From Anaerolineae bacterium (GTDB lineage Bacteria > Chloroflexota > Anaerolineae > Promineifilales > Promineifilaceae), in NCBI GenBank assembly GCA_019637635.1, contig JAHBVI010000002.1, positions 62,001 through 126,000 on the forward strand: DNA of 64,000 bases, given 5' to 3'. Below are positions 1 through 9,072 of this stretch, one piece after another. How positions within the stretch are numbered: position 1 is the stretch's first letter; every line of letters starts with the position of its first letter. The notes beneath the pieces were generated by a model. The model searched no databases. It was not told the origin of the DNA and saw nothing but the letters and a program-made list of their open reading frames with translations. The translations under genes were made by a program, and so were the position numbers.

Positions 1-1
1 C

Positions 2-187
2 CAAATGCTACAACAGCAGTACGGCCGTCCGGCAGCCCCCCCCATCAGCCAATCACGCCCGCAACCGCAGCCACAACCTGTGGCCGTACCGGCCGCGCCA
101 CCCGCACGTGAGCCAGAACCGGAACCGGTTCAACCACGTTTTGCGCCTAACAATTTGGAAATCCCGGCGTTCTTGCGTCGGCGATAA
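2..187 (+). CDS. ftsZ: Cell division protein FtsZ, C-terminal fragment
   Basis: Only the last 61 residues are in the window; the reading frame is open to the left edge. The visible part is a low-complexity Pro/Gln/Glu linker (repeated QP, PEPEPV) followed by the C-terminal peptide LEIPAFLRRR. This matches the conserved FtsZ tail (D/E-IP-x-FLR) that binds membrane tethers such as FtsA or SepF. FtsZ is the tubulin-like GTPase of the division ring; its GTPase domain lies outside the window. The family call rests on the tail peptide and the disordered linker alone, which together are quite specific. The stop is followed by two hairpin/T-run structures. Confidence 0.85.
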   Translation, partial: QMLQQQYGRPAAPPISQSRPQPQPQPVAVPAAPPAREPEPEPVQPRFAPNNLEIPAFLRRR

Positions 188-243
188 ACCCGTAATCTGC
201 CATCGGTTTACAGATCACCGATTACAGATTACCCATTAACACT

Positions 244-284
244 AACTACCTACCTTCGGGTAGTTGGACAGCGCTCCTTTTTTT
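244..284 (+). terminator. Weak hairpin plus T-run after ftsZ
   Basis: Arms AACTACC (244-250) and GGTAGTT (259-265) pair; an alternative 5-bp stem CTACC/GGTAG closes a TTCG tetraloop (255-258). A run of seven T follows at 278-284, about 13 nt after the stem, which is farther than ideal. It could be a weak first terminator of ftsZ. Confidence 0.45.
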
Positions 285-335
285 GTTCGGTGGTTTGTAA
301 CTTCGTTGCAAATCACTACACATCCCCTCTGCACC

Positions 336-379
336 GCTCCCCCTGTTTATGCAGGGCAGGGGGAGCACCTCTTTTTTTT
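336..379 (+). terminator. Rho-independent terminator downstream of ftsZ
   Basis: A perfect 10-bp GC-rich stem, GCTCCCCCTG (336-345) with CAGGGGGAGC (357-366), encloses an 11-nt loop and is followed by an eight-T run at 372-379. This is a textbook intrinsic terminator on the plus strand and probably ends the ftsZ transcript. The rest of 380-616 shows no convincing gene; the short ORFs there have no family features. Confidence 0.85.
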
Positions 380-616
380 ACCCAATCAAATAGCAGCCAC
401 ATCGCCCCACATAGTCGGGTGATAGTGATGGCTCTTGTGGCATCGCCCCACAATCGTTATGTTGTGTCGGGAAATGGGCTGAAAACTGGCTGGTCTGGCA
501 GGCAACAAACAAATAGGTTGTGTGCCTGCCAGACCTTTATGGCACATGTGGCACGTATACAATAGCTGACCTTTTTGTCTTCTTTGCCTTCGCAAATAGG
601 AGCAAACTATGTATAC

Positions 617-662
617 TCGACGATAGATGCATTTTAGGGGTTGATCGTCGAGAAATCGTCGA
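617..662 (+). promoter_or_regulatory. Inverted and direct TCGACGAT repeats before the SARP gene
   Basis: TCGACGAT (617-624) is followed by two copies of its reverse complement ATCGTCGA (644-651 and 655-662), the latter two inside an 11-nt direct repeat ATCGTCGAGAA. The cluster sits 24-70 nt upstream of the ATG at 686. SARP-type regulators often bind direct repeats, so an operator is possible; the first copy could also pair with either downstream copy as an mRNA hairpin next to the ribosome binding site. Function is inference. Confidence 0.45.
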
Positions 663-685
663 GAAACGGAGGTAAAAGAGGGACG

Positions 686-3600
686 ATGACACAGAATTTA
701 GCATCTGGCGCCCCCAAAAAACTTCGGTTGAAGTTATTGGGCACACCATCGGTTTTCATTGGGGAAGATCCGGTCACAGGTTTTGTTTCCAATAAGGCAA
801 CGGCTTTGTTATTTTATCTGGCCGCCACCGGGAAATCGCACACGCGGGAAACGTTAGCCGGTTTATTGTGGGGGGATAGCGATGAAGAGCGCGCGCGCAA
901 AAACTTGCGCGATGTGCTGTTCAATTTGCGCCCCATTGTGGGTAATTATCTGCTTATTTCCCGGCAGACGATTGAGCTAAACATGGCCGCAAACCATGAT
1001 GTGGATGTGGTGCGATTCACGACCATGCTGAAAGAGTTGGGTGATTTGGAAAATCCCCCCTTGTCCCCGGCTTCAATGATTTTGCTGCGGGAAGCGGTTG
1101 ATTTGTACAGAGGCGAGTTTCTGGAGGGGTTTCATATTTCACAATCGCTAGATTTTGAGATGTGGGTGATAGAAGAAAGAGAACGGTTGCAGTTGTTGGC
1201 CGTGCAATCTTTACATATTTTAACGGAATACCTGACCCAACAAGGCAATACCGCTTTAGGCATCAAATACGCCGCTCGTTTGTTGGCGCTGGAACCCTGG
1301 CGAGAGGAAACACACCGGCAGTTGATGTATCTGTTGGTCTGGAGTGGGCAGCGCAGCGCGGCATTGGCGCAATATGAAACGTGCCGGCGTTTGTTGCGGG
1401 AAAATTTAGGGGTTGAGCCGGAGCCAGAAACGCAGCAGTTGTACGAAAGTATTCTACGTGGTGACCTGATTCTGGTGCATACTACATTGCCCGCCGGCGA
1501 AAAGCTGCTCACCAAAAGCGTGGCCCATAATTTACCGGCGTCATTAACCCGGTTTGTGGGGCGCGAGGCTGATCTGGCGGAAGTTGTTGACCGGCTGCTG
1601 GACCCTGACTGTCGGTTGATGACGATTGTGGGGCCGGGTGGGGTCGGCAAAACTCGCCTGGCGCTTCAGGCTGTGCAGCAGTTCCTACCACCACAACAGA
1701 CAGCGGCGGTTTTTGCGGACGGCATTTACCTGGTGCGGCTGGCTTCTGTGGAGCAAATTGAACTGAACCGCAGTGTGACGGCCGTGACGAACTTTAACCC
1801 GGTGGCGGCGGCAATTGCCGATGCTTTGCAACTGACCCTGCGGGACCCGGAAGCGCCCACATCACGCATTCAAAATTATCTGCGGGAAAAAGAGATTTTG
1901 TTGGTGATGGATAATTTTGAGCATCTGACCGCGGCCGCCAGTTATGTGACAGCGTTGTTGGCGGCGGCGCCCCGGCTGAAGGTATTGGTGACATCACGCA
2001 GTCGTTTGAATGTGCGCGGGGAGCAGGTGTATTTGTTGGAGGGGCTGCCATTTCCAACCGATATGGCGGATACCCTGTCCTGGCAGGGATATAGTTCGGT
2101 GCAGTTGTTTTTGCAGACGGCGCGGGCGGTGCAGACCAGTTTTACCCTATCGCCGGCGGAGCAAACGGCCGTCGTGCGCATTTGTCAGTTGGTGAATGGA
2201 TTGCCCTTGGGAATTGAGTTGGCCGCCAGTTGGGTACGGGTGCTTTCTTGCCAGGATATTGTACAGGAACTAGAGCAGAATTTGCGCTTTTTAAGCGCCA
2301 CTATGCACGACGTGCCGGAAAGGCACCGCAGTTTATGGGCTGTCTTCTCTTACTCCTGGAATATGCTCACGGGTGCAGAACAACAAGCAATGCGGCAGCT
2401 TTCTATATTCCGCAATGGCTTTTCGCGGGAAGCGGCGGAGGCGGTAGCCGGGGTTTCTTTGCCGGTATTGTTGAAGCTGATAGACCATTCGTTTGTCCGG
2501 CGGGTGGCAGGGAGCATGGGCAAACCACGTTTTGAGATTTTGGAAGTGCTGCGTTTGTATGTGGCCGAACATTTACAGCAGAATCCGGGGGAGGGAATGG
2601 CCGTCCACGGCCGTCACCAGGATTACTTCATTGCTTTTTTGCGCGGGGCGGAACAACGGCTGCAAAATGAGGAACAACGGCTGGCGTTGGAAGAGATTGG
2701 TGAGGAGATTGAAAATATACGCGGCGCCTGGCGCTGGGCCGTGTTGCAGCAGCAGGTAACGGCCGTGAACGCAGGATTGTCCAGTCTGTTTGATTACTAT
2801 GATATGCGCAGCCGTTTTCAGGAAGGGCAAGATGTGTTGCAGCGGGCCGCCGCCATGGTGGCGGCGCAGCCTGATAGCGAAGAAAAACAGTTGGTCTGGG
2901 GACGGTTGTTGGCGCGGCAGGGCTGGTTTACCTTCCACGTGGGGCGCTACGGGGAAGCACAGCAATTGTTACAGCAGAGTGTGGCGATGTTACGGCCGTT
3001 ATCTTCTCTGCCCGACCTGGTTTTTTGCCTCAACTACCAGGGCGCCATCCATTATCATTTAGGCGATGACGCTCAGGCCGAAGCATTGTGCCAGGAAGGA
3101 TTAGCCTTAAGCAAAACGGCCGCTTATGAACAGGGCATGGGAATTGCCCTGAACATCCTGGCTCAAATTGCCTATCGCGCCGGGGAGTATGCCACCGCCC
3201 AGGCATACAGCGAACAAAGCCTGGAAATAGTGACCCGGCTGGGCAATCCCTGGAGCCGCGCCTATTCCCTCTCCAACCTGGCTCAGGTTGCCTTTGCCCG
3301 CCAGGCGTATGACGAAGCCCGGCGGCTCAACCACATCATCCTGGAAATTCGGGAAGAGATGGGGGACGTGCGTGGTATTGCCATGTGCCTGGAAATGTTG
3401 GCGCGCACGGCCGTAGCCCAAGACCAACTGAGCGACGCCCGCACCCTTTACCAGCGCAGTCTGTATCTTTACCGGGAAATTGGCAACCAGCGCGGCATGA
3501 TCTCCACCCTGGCCGGTTTGGGCCGGCTGGCCTTGCAGCAGGAAGCCTACGAAATGGCCTGCGCCCACTTTGCCGATGCCCTGCAACGCGCCTTCCAACT

Positions 3601-3760
3601 GAAAAACGTGCCCGACCTTTTTGCCATTGCCGCCGGTCTGGTGGGGGCATTATATCGGATGGGCCGCCGGGAAACGGCCGTGACGCTGGAAAAACTGCTG
3701 GCCACCGACCCCCTCCCCCTGCCCCAACTGGCCGACATGGTGCAAAAACTCCCCAAATAA
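686..3760 (+). CDS. SARP/BTAD-type transcriptional regulator with NTPase and TPR domains
   Basis: A 1024-residue regulator of the AfsR/SARP large type. Residues 10-105 form an OmpR-like winged helix. A BTAD helical domain follows (about 110-270), with the typical EETHRQLMYLLVWSGQRSAALAQYE stretch split around residue 225. An NB-ARC/STAND ATPase carries P-loop GPGGVGKT near 315 and Walker B LLVMDNFEHL near 404. From about 640 to the end there are helical TPR repeats. The family couples ligand or partner sensing by the STAND/TPR part to DNA binding. An upstream TTG at 641 is possible, but the ATG at 686 has GAGGTAAAAGAGGG before it and matches family N-termini. The target is unknown; nearby TCGACGAT repeats suggest autoregulation. 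Confidence 0.88.
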   Translation: MTQNLASGAPKKLRLKLLGTPSVFIGEDPVTGFVSNKATALLFYLAATGKSHTRETLAGLLWGDSDEERARKNLRDVLFNLRPIVGNYLLISRQTIELNMAANHDVDVVRFTTMLKELGDLENPPLSPASMILLREAVDLYRGEFLEGFHISQSLDFEMWVIEERERLQLLAVQSLHILTEYLTQQGNTALGIKYAARLLALEPWREETHRQLMYLLVWSGQRSAALAQYETCRRLLRENLGVEPEPETQQLYESILRGDLILVHTTLPAGEKLLTKSVAHNLPASLTRFVGREADLAEVVDRLLDPDCRLMTIVGPGGVGKTRLALQAVQQFLPPQQTAAVFADGIYLVRLASVEQIELNRSVTAVTNFNPVAAAIADALQLTLRDPEAPTSRIQNYLREKEILLVMDNFEHLTAAASYVTALLAAAPRLKVLVTSRSRLNVRGEQVYLLEGLPFPTDMADTLSWQGYSSVQLFLQTARAVQTSFTLSPAEQTAVVRICQLVNGLPLGIELAASWVRVLSCQDIVQELEQNLRFLSATMHDVPERHRSLWAVFSYSWNMLTGAEQQAMRQLSIFRNGFSREAAEAVAGVSLPVLLKLIDHSFVRRVAGSMGKPRFEILEVLRLYVAEHLQQNPGEGMAVHGRHQDYFIAFLRGAEQRLQNEEQRLALEEIGEEIENIRGAWRWAVLQQQVTAVNAGLSSLFDYYDMRSRFQEGQDVLQRAAAMVAAQPDSEEKQLVWGRLLARQGWFTFHVGRYGEAQQLLQQSVAMLRPLSSLPDLVFCLNYQGAIHYHLGDDAQAEALCQEGLALSKTAAYEQGMGIALNILAQIAYRAGEYATAQAYSEQSLEIVTRLGNPWSRAYSLSNLAQVAFARQAYDEARRLNHIILEIREEMGDVRGIAMCLEMLARTAVAQDQLSDARTLYQRSLYLYREIGNQRGMISTLAGLGRLALQQEAYEMACAHFADALQRAFQLKNVPDLFAIAAGLVGALYRMGRRETAVTLEKLLATDPLPLPQLADMVQKLPK

Positions 3761-3763
3761 AAA

Positions 3764-3797
3764 CGGCGCTGCTTCTACAAGCAGCGCCGCTTTATTT
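3764..3797. terminator. Bidirectional terminator between convergent genes
   Basis: An 11-bp perfect stem (3764-3774 with 3779-3789; CGGCGCTGCTT/AAGCAGCGCCG) has a 4-nt loop. It is flanked by TTTATTTT on the right and AAATAAAAA on the left, so it can end both the SARP gene and the convergent fasciclin gene. Confidence 0.85.
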
Positions 3798-3817
3798 TCC
3801 CCCTCGCAAAAATTACA

Positions 3818-4744
3818 TTACGGTACCATGACGGCATCAATCACATGAATTACGCCGTTAGAAGCCTGGATATTGAACAACACAATGTTGGCGCCGCCTA
3901 CATTGACCTGCCCACCGTTAAAATTTACCGGCAGATTGGCCCCATTTAAGGTAGGAATGCGGCTGCTGGTAGCCACCTGGTTGATGCTGAGCGAGTCACC
4001 GACCACGTGGTAAGTCAAAATCTTGGTCAAGTCCCCTTTGGGATCAGCCAGTAAGGCGTTGATGGTCTCTTCACCCAGAGCCGCAAAGGCCGCATCTGTG
4101 GGGGCAAAGACGGTGTAATCACCAGGGCTGGCAAAGACGCCGACCAGACCGGCTGCATCCAACGCCGCTACCAGTGTGTCAAAATTGCCATTGGCTACCG
4201 CAATCTCGGCAATACTCTTGGTGGGGTCGCCCAGTGGTGAAAGGTCCAGGGCATTCACCGGCGGTGGAATAACAGCGTCAATGACGTGGATAATGCCGTT
4301 GGAGGCTTCAATATCGGTCATAATAATCCTGGCCGTGACGCCATCAGGGGTGGTGATAATAGCGTCACCGCCTTTCACCGCCACGTCAAATGGTTTGCCG
4401 TCAAAAGCGGTTTTCAAGGTACCGGCGGCCAATACATCGGCGGCTTTCAAACTGCCGGGAACGACGTGGTACAGCAGAATGTTGGGCAGTGTGGCTTCGG
4501 GGTCAATGCCGCTGGCTGCCAGCGCCGCAAAAGCGGCATCGGTGGGCGCAAAGACGGTGAAGGGGCCGTCACTTTCCAGCGTACTTTTCAGGCCGGCCGC
4601 TTCCACCGCGCCCACCAACTGGGTAAAGTTCCCGTTTGCTTTGGCAATATCGTAAATGGTATTGCCCGACGCAGCGGTCAGGCTGCTGGTAGCCAGTACC
4701 AACAGCAGGGACATCACAACAAAAGCAGAAATTTTCTTGAACAT
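3818..4744 (-). CDS. Secreted protein with two fasciclin (FAS1) domains
   Basis: 308 residues. The first 25 form a Sec signal peptide (basic MFKK, hydrophobic core, TAASG). Two FAS1 domains of about 130 residues follow (29-160 and 175-308). Each has the family's two marks: the H1 motif (FTVFAPTDAAFAAL and YTVFAPTDAAFAAL) and the H2-type block (YHVVPGSL, YHVVGDSL), and each ends in the repeated NGxIHVIDAV block. FAS1 domains mediate adhesion or matrix binding outside the cell. The two halves are similar, suggesting internal duplication. It is monocistronic, with convergent SARP downstream and about 550 bp of non-coding DNA upstream. Confidence 0.93.
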   Translation of the reverse strand: MFKKISAFVVMSLLLVLATSSLTAASGNTIYDIAKANGNFTQLVGAVEAAGLKSTLESDGPFTVFAPTDAAFAALAASGIDPEATLPNILLYHVVPGSLKAADVLAAGTLKTAFDGKPFDVAVKGGDAIITTPDGVTARIIMTDIEASNGIIHVIDAVIPPPVNALDLSPLGDPTKSIAEIAVANGNFDTLVAALDAAGLVGVFASPGDYTVFAPTDAAFAALGEETINALLADPKGDLTKILTYHVVGDSLSINQVATSSRIPTLNGANLPVNFNGGQVNVGGANIVLFNIQASNGVIHVIDAVMVP

Positions 4745-5047
4745 GATTAACTCCTTTTTGTTCCTTTTTATTCAGACCTGGCAGGTTTTGTGTAACCTGT
4801 CAGGTCGCCGTTCAAATTGCGTTAACGATGTTCATTATCTGCTATCCCGCCGAATTGTGTACAATAGCTCATCACTGTCTAATAATTGTATAGTTTTTGC
4901 AAAGATTGTAAGCGGGTAATGCCACCCAAAAGCGTGGGTGGTCACTATACCTGTACTTAAAATACGCAGGTTGTCCTGGTTTTGTACGTGTTAACCTGGG
5001 GTTTTAACAGGGCGATTCCAAAGTCGGGTTTTGTTCGCTGCCGGGAA

Positions 5048-5069
5048 GTTCGCGCGCCCACGCGCGAAC
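5048..5069. repeat. Perfect 9-bp hairpin GTTCGCGCG
   Basis: GTTCGCGCG (5048-5056) and CGCGCGAAC (5061-5069) with a 4-nt CCCA loop. There is no T-run, so it is not a plain terminator. It could be an operator or part of an untranslated RNA. Confidence 0.5.
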
Positions 5070-5183
5070 AAACGGTACCTGGTCAGGCCGTCCCCCCAAT
5101 TAGGCATAAAGTCCCATTCACAAACCGCCATATGTCCGTATACTAAACATCACGCAAGGACACACAACTTTTTCTCCTTTTAT

Positions 5184-5216
5184 AAGAGCCTCAGGACCCC
5201 CTCCCCTGAGGCTCTT
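5184..5216. repeat. Perfect 12-bp hairpin with terminator-like shape
   Basis: AAGAGCCTCAGG (5184-5195) pairs with CCTGAGGCTCTT (5205-5216) across a 9-nt loop. CCCCTTT follows on the plus strand, and no good U-run follows on the minus strand. It may end the minus-strand methyltransferase transcript or an unrecognised plus-strand RNA. Confidence 0.5.
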
Positions 5217-5299
5217 CCCCTTTAAAATTAGGAATTATGAATTAGGAATTATGAAGTGGTTGGGGGTGTTTGGTGCTCACCCCTCACCTGCTCACCCGC

Positions 5300-6034
5300 T
5301 CACCTGCTCGCCAGAACACGGCCGTACACATCCCCACTGCCCTTGTCCATTTGCGACAACACAGCCAGCATGTCTGCGGCTGACAGCCAATGGGCGGCTT
5401 GCAGCCGGTGGCTTTCGCCGGGGGCATAGTTAAATTCATACGGCCCCAGTTCGGCCAACCAGGTGATGCAACCGGCGGCAATCTCGCTGGCTGCCGGGAT
5501 GTACTCAAAAGACAGCGCGGGAATCGGTTGTGACAGGCCGTGCAGCACTTCCAGTTCATACCCCTCAACGTCAATTTTGCAGAAGGCAGGACGGCCGTAC
5601 TGCGCGATTAAGACATCCAATGTGGTCACGGGCACCGTCACGGCCGTGTCCCAGGAAACCTGGGCAAAGGATGGGTCTCGCTGCACGGCCGTCATCCAGG
5701 CCGGCGACAGGGTGGTCACCGTGGGCGTGCGGCGGCTGATGTACAGCGTCGCCGCTCCCGTCTCGGCAGCGACGGCTTGCTGAAGGAGGAGGATGTGGGG
5801 GTGACGGCCGTACAGCCGGGCCAGCCAGCGCATCAGGTGTGGCTGCGGTTCGGCGGCAACGATGCGCGCCCCCAGCGCGGCCCACACCCGCAGCCGATTG
5901 CCCACATGGGCGCCAATGTCAAAACACAAATCGCCGGGCCGGATGAATGGGGCATAAAAACGACGCATACGGCCGTAACGCCCCGGTACGCCATAATACA
6001 TCAACAGCGACCGCGCGATGCCCATTTGCTCCAT
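5300..6034 (-). CDS. FkbM family methyltransferase
   Basis: A SAM-dependent methyltransferase of the FkbM family (O-methylation of sugars or natural products). It has the Rossmann motif FDIGAHVGNR, then IVAAEPQP (acidic SAM-ribose ligand) and the C-terminal KIDVEGYELEVLHGL block typical of FkbM. The open frame extends to a GTG at 6133 that overlaps the upstream ABC gene, but that extra 33-residue leader is encoded by the 6069-6103 palindrome and looks like repeat-derived sequence. I prefer the ATG at 6034 (244 residues); neither start has a clear ribosome binding site. It follows an ABC exporter, so it may modify an exported product. Confidence 0.82.
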   Translation of the reverse strand: MEQMGIARSLLMYYGVPGRYGRMRRFYAPFIRPGDLCFDIGAHVGNRLRVWAALGARIVAAEPQPHLMRWLARLYGRHPHILLLQQAVAAETGAATLYISRRTPTVTTLSPAWMTAVQRDPSFAQVSWDTAVTVPVTTLDVLIAQYGRPAFCKIDVEGYELEVLHGLSQPIPALSFEYIPAASEIAAGCITWLAELGPYEFNYAPGESHRLQAAHWLSAADMLAVLSQMDKGSGDVYGRVLASR

Positions 6035-6068
6035 CAGTTGTGTTCTGTTCACGGGGATAATCTTACTT

Positions 6069-6103
6069 GGGAGATTGATTGACGTGACGTCAATCAATCT
6101 CCC
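6069..6103. repeat. Near-perfect palindrome, 17-bp arms
   Basis: GGGAGATTGATTGACGT (6069-6085) and its exact reverse complement (6087-6103) flank one G. It lies between the ABC gene stop and the likely FkbM start. The arms end in the GGGAGATTG unit also seen in the intergenic repeats at 43.7 and 50.4 kb. Confidence 0.8.
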
Positions 6104-6117
6104 AATCTGCTTCTTCT

Positions 6118-7998
6118 CTAGTTCGCCGCCCACTGCATGGTGTAGAGATTGTAGTACCGCCCTTTTTGGGCCAGGAGTTGTTCGTGGGAGCCTTGTTCCA
6201 CGATACGGCCGTGTTCCAGCACCACAATCTGGTCGGCGTTGACAATGGTACTCAGCCGGTGGGCAATGACAAAACTGGTGCGCCCTTGCATGAGCGTGTC
6301 CAGGGCTTGCTGGATTTGTTTCTCAGTGGTGGTGTCTACACTGCTGGTGGCCTCGTCCAGAATGAGGATGCGCGGGTCGGCCAGCAGGGCGCGGGCAAAG
6401 CTGACCATCTGCCGCTGCCCCACGCTCAGGTTCACCCCATTCTCGCCCACTTCGGTTTGATAGCCGTTGGCCATTTTGCTGATGAATTCATGCGCGCCCA
6501 CCGCCTGCGCAGCGGCTATTACTTCCTCATCGGTGGCATCCAGACGGCCGTAGCGGATATTCTCCATCACTGTACCCGTAAACAGGAAAGTGTCTTGCAG
6601 CACAATGCCCAACTGCGTCCGCAGACTGGCCTGCGTCACCTGGCGAATGTCCACACCATCAATTTTCAAAGCTCCGCCGGTTACGTCAAAAAAGCGGGAG
6701 AGCAAGCGGATGATGGTGCTTTTGCCCGCGCCAGTCTCGCCCACCAGGGCAATGCGCTCGCCCGGCTCAGCGTGCAGGGTTAACCCTTGCAGCACCATCT
6801 CCTGCTCGTTATAGGCAAACTGCACATCTTCAAAATCCACCCGCCCGGTGATGGACGGCAGCGGCGCCGCATCCGGCGCATCCACCAGATCGGGCTGGCG
6901 ATCCAGCAGGTTGAAGACCCGCTCGCTGGAGGCCATCGTCGCCTGGAAGGTGTTGTACCGCTGCGCCAGTTCGCGGATGGGGTCAAAGAAACGGCCGATG
7001 TACAAAATGAAGGCGACCAGTTGCCCGGTGGTGAGCGCATCGCCCAATACCAGATAACCGCCCACGGCCACCACCAATGCCGTAGAGAGAGCACCCATGA
7101 ACTCAACGCCGGGGAAGAAAACGGCCGTCAGCCGTGAAGCCCGGATGTTGGTATCCAGAAAGGACTGGTTCAAATCGTCAAAATGGGCGGCATTTTCCGT
7201 TTCGCGCACAAAGCTTTTGGTGACGCGAATGCCGGAAATGGATTCGTTCAGGTAGCCGTTAATCAGCGAGAGCCGCTGCCGGGTGGCGCGGTAGGCCAGG
7301 CGCACATGCACTCGCCAGTAATTGGTGAGCAGGATCATAGGCGGCAGCACGGCAAACGTCACCAGCGCCAACTGCCAGTTAATCAGCAGCATGGCGATGA
7401 CGATGCCCGCCAGGGTAAAGGCGCTGCGGAACAGACCGGTGATGGACCAGGTGATAAAATCTTGCAACACGCCCACGTCACTGATCAGGCGGCTCATCAG
7501 CCGCCCCACGCTGTAATTGTTGTGGAAGTTGAGCGATAAATTGTGCAGATGGCGGAAGAGGACGCTGCGGTAATCGGCCACCACTTTGCTGCCCACAAAG
7601 GCCATAATGCCGATGCGCCAGCGGTTGGTGAGCCATTCACCGACGGCGGCGAATAAAAAGAGGATGCTCAAAGAGCGCAGCACGTCCGGCGCATTGGCGC
7701 GGATGCCGTCGTCAATGGCCCGGCCCACAATGGCCGGCTGGGCCACCGCCAGCAGCGAACTGACAATCATCAAAAAGATAGCCAACACCAACTGGCGCAG
7801 GTAGGGGGACATGAAACCGAGCAGGCGGCGGACGAGACGGCCGTCATACGCCTTGCCCAGCAGATCATCCTCATCGCGCAGCAACGGCCGTATGCGTTCT
7901 TCCCGTTGCTCGCGCTCCTCGTATTCCATGCTTAGCCGCGACGGCAGCAAAATGCTGATCCAGCTTCGTTTGCGTTCAGTGGGGGATTGTGTAGTCAT
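6118..7998 (-). CDS. ABC exporter half-transporter with canonical ATPase residues
   Basis: A type IV ABC exporter subunit (626 residues from the ATG at 7998; TTG 8061 or ATG 8022 are also in frame). Six transmembrane helices span about residues 55-330, then a nucleotide-binding domain with Walker A GETGAGKST (about 419), signature VNLSVGQRQ (about 522), Walker B ILILDEATSSVD with catalytic Glu, and switch His in IAHRLST (about 576). The signature has V for the usual first Gly (LSVGQ versus LSGGQ). The partner at 9064 has the reverse pattern, as in heterodimeric exporters such as TmrAB or BmrCD. The substrate is unknown; lipids or drugs are typical. Confidence 0.92.
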   Translation of the reverse strand: MTTQSPTERKRSWISILLPSRLSMEYEEREQREERIRPLLRDEDDLLGKAYDGRLVRRLLGFMSPYLRQLVLAIFLMIVSSLLAVAQPAIVGRAIDDGIRANAPDVLRSLSILFLFAAVGEWLTNRWRIGIMAFVGSKVVADYRSVLFRHLHNLSLNFHNNYSVGRLMSRLISDVGVLQDFITWSITGLFRSAFTLAGIVIAMLLINWQLALVTFAVLPPMILLTNYWRVHVRLAYRATRQRLSLINGYLNESISGIRVTKSFVRETENAAHFDDLNQSFLDTNIRASRLTAVFFPGVEFMGALSTALVVAVGGYLVLGDALTTGQLVAFILYIGRFFDPIRELAQRYNTFQATMASSERVFNLLDRQPDLVDAPDAAPLPSITGRVDFEDVQFAYNEQEMVLQGLTLHAEPGERIALVGETGAGKSTIIRLLSRFFDVTGGALKIDGVDIRQVTQASLRTQLGIVLQDTFLFTGTVMENIRYGRLDATDEEVIAAAQAVGAHEFISKMANGYQTEVGENGVNLSVGQRQMVSFARALLADPRILILDEATSSVDTTTEKQIQQALDTLMQGRTSFVIAHRLSTIVNADQIVVLEHGRIVEQGSHEQLLAQKGRYYNLYTMQWAAN

Positions 7999-8072
7999 TA
8001 TTTCTTGTTCCAATCGTTCCATGCTTGGCGTGGAATGATCGATCAGGGTGCGGAGCGCCAAAGCGGGCGTTA

Positions 8073-9029
8073 TCAGTACCTGTCCAGGCCCAGGCGCTGC
8101 AAAATCGTTTGCATCTCCTCGTCTGGATAATGAATCTCATGCAATCGCTCAAAGGCGAAGCGTTGGCGCTGGTTGTCACCAGATTGTAATTCGGTTAGAA
8201 GAAATGTACGGTAATGGGTGAGGTAATAGTTCTCGAAGCCCAGGGCTTGTCCACATATTTCACGTAACTGGTGACGTTCCTCTGTATTTTCGGGAATACG
8301 ATACAACCACGTTTCTTTGCACTTCCTGTAGATGTCTTCCAGAAACGGTGTCCACTCATCACCAATTGTCTCCTTGTAAAGTCTAAGCCAGTCACGTTTT
8401 CTGGTTACTATCCTTTCTGACTGGAAGGCTATGAGGCAGGTGGCGGCGAAGCCAATCATATGTACCAGCCCTTTCGTGCCCGGTACTTTCCCCCAGGCCG
8501 GGCCACTCTCGTCATCGTAGCCAAAAAATTCGCCGGTGAGGTCTGGATATGTCAATGGAAAGGACAAACCATCTTGCTGACGGATACGTGCGAACCGCTG
8601 AACGGGCACGGCCGTTACATTGCGTACATAGGCACTGAATTCTGGCTCACCAAAGCTATCCCGTATCTCTTCACCGTACAGCAGTTGCCCATCAGATTTA
8701 ATGCCGAGTGGTTCGTGCAGCCAGTTCACATCATGAAGGAGCCTGGCCTCACTCAAGGGCGGGCAGTCAATGGCTATAGGGCTAATTAAGCGGCAGTAGT
8801 GACGTACCTGGCGCATCTTTTCCTCTTCGCCAGCCGTAAAATCATCTTTGAAGATTATCCGAATATCAATATCGCTTAATGGGGTGGCGCTGCCATCAGC
8901 GTAACTGCCCACAAGATAATAACTGCGAATACGTGTCGGAAAGGCAGCTTCAAAAATGCCAATGATGCCACTGATGGTGTCATCAATCTGCGACTGCCCG
9001 GTTGAATAAATCGGCTCTATAGAAGACAT
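8073..9029 (-). CDS. Nucleotidyltransferase-fold protein (MNT/aminoglycoside type)
   Basis: 318 residues. Near residues 40-62 it has the polymerase-beta nucleotidyltransferase signature GSYADGSATPLSDIDIRI: the GS helix turn and the metal-binding DxD (SDIDI). A third carboxylate is expected near IAIDCPP. The C-terminal half is helical, as in kanamycin nucleotidyltransferase-like enzymes. The family transfers NMP to small molecules, proteins or RNA; the substrate cannot be told here. AGGAA precedes the ATG. It lies between the two halves of an ABC exporter on the same strand, so co-transcription is likely. Confidence 0.75.
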   Translation of the reverse strand: MSSIEPIYSTGQSQIDDTISGIIGIFEAAFPTRIRSYYLVGSYADGSATPLSDIDIRIIFKDDFTAGEEEKMRQVRHYCRLISPIAIDCPPLSEARLLHDVNWLHEPLGIKSDGQLLYGEEIRDSFGEPEFSAYVRNVTAVPVQRFARIRQQDGLSFPLTYPDLTGEFFGYDDESGPAWGKVPGTKGLVHMIGFAATCLIAFQSERIVTRKRDWLRLYKETIGDEWTPFLEDIYRKCKETWLYRIPENTEERHQLREICGQALGFENYYLTHYRTFLLTELQSGDNQRQRFAFERLHEIHYPDEEMQTILQRLGLDRY

Positions 9030-9039
9030 TGGTTCCTAG

Positions 9040-9072
9040 AGACCCTAAGGGTTTCAAAAACCCTTAGGGTCT
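9040..9072. repeat. Hairpin element copy 1 (15-bp arms, 3-nt loop)
   Basis: AGACCCTAAGGGTTT (9040-9054) and AAACCCTTAGGGTCT (9058-9072) with loop CAA. An identical 33-nt element is at 11025-11057. The stop codon of the 9064 ABC gene lies inside the right arm, so the element supplies that protein's last residues and stop. Confidence 0.9.

Larger units (their letters stand above)
4745..5299. other. Intergenic region with several hairpins, no gene seen
   Basis: This 555-bp gap should hold the fasciclin promoter (minus strand). Visible structures are an imperfect ACCTGgCAGGTT/AACCTGtCAGGT hairpin near 4776-4806, a small CCACCC/GGGTGG hairpin near 4922-4942, a perfect hairpin at 5048-5069 and another at 5184-5216. 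The short ORFs have no family features, and no tRNA-like cloverleaf was found. Confidence 0.5.

Noticed and set aside
290..565. 91-residue ORF after ftsZ
   Set aside because: It overlaps the intrinsic terminator, has no ribosome binding site and no family features.
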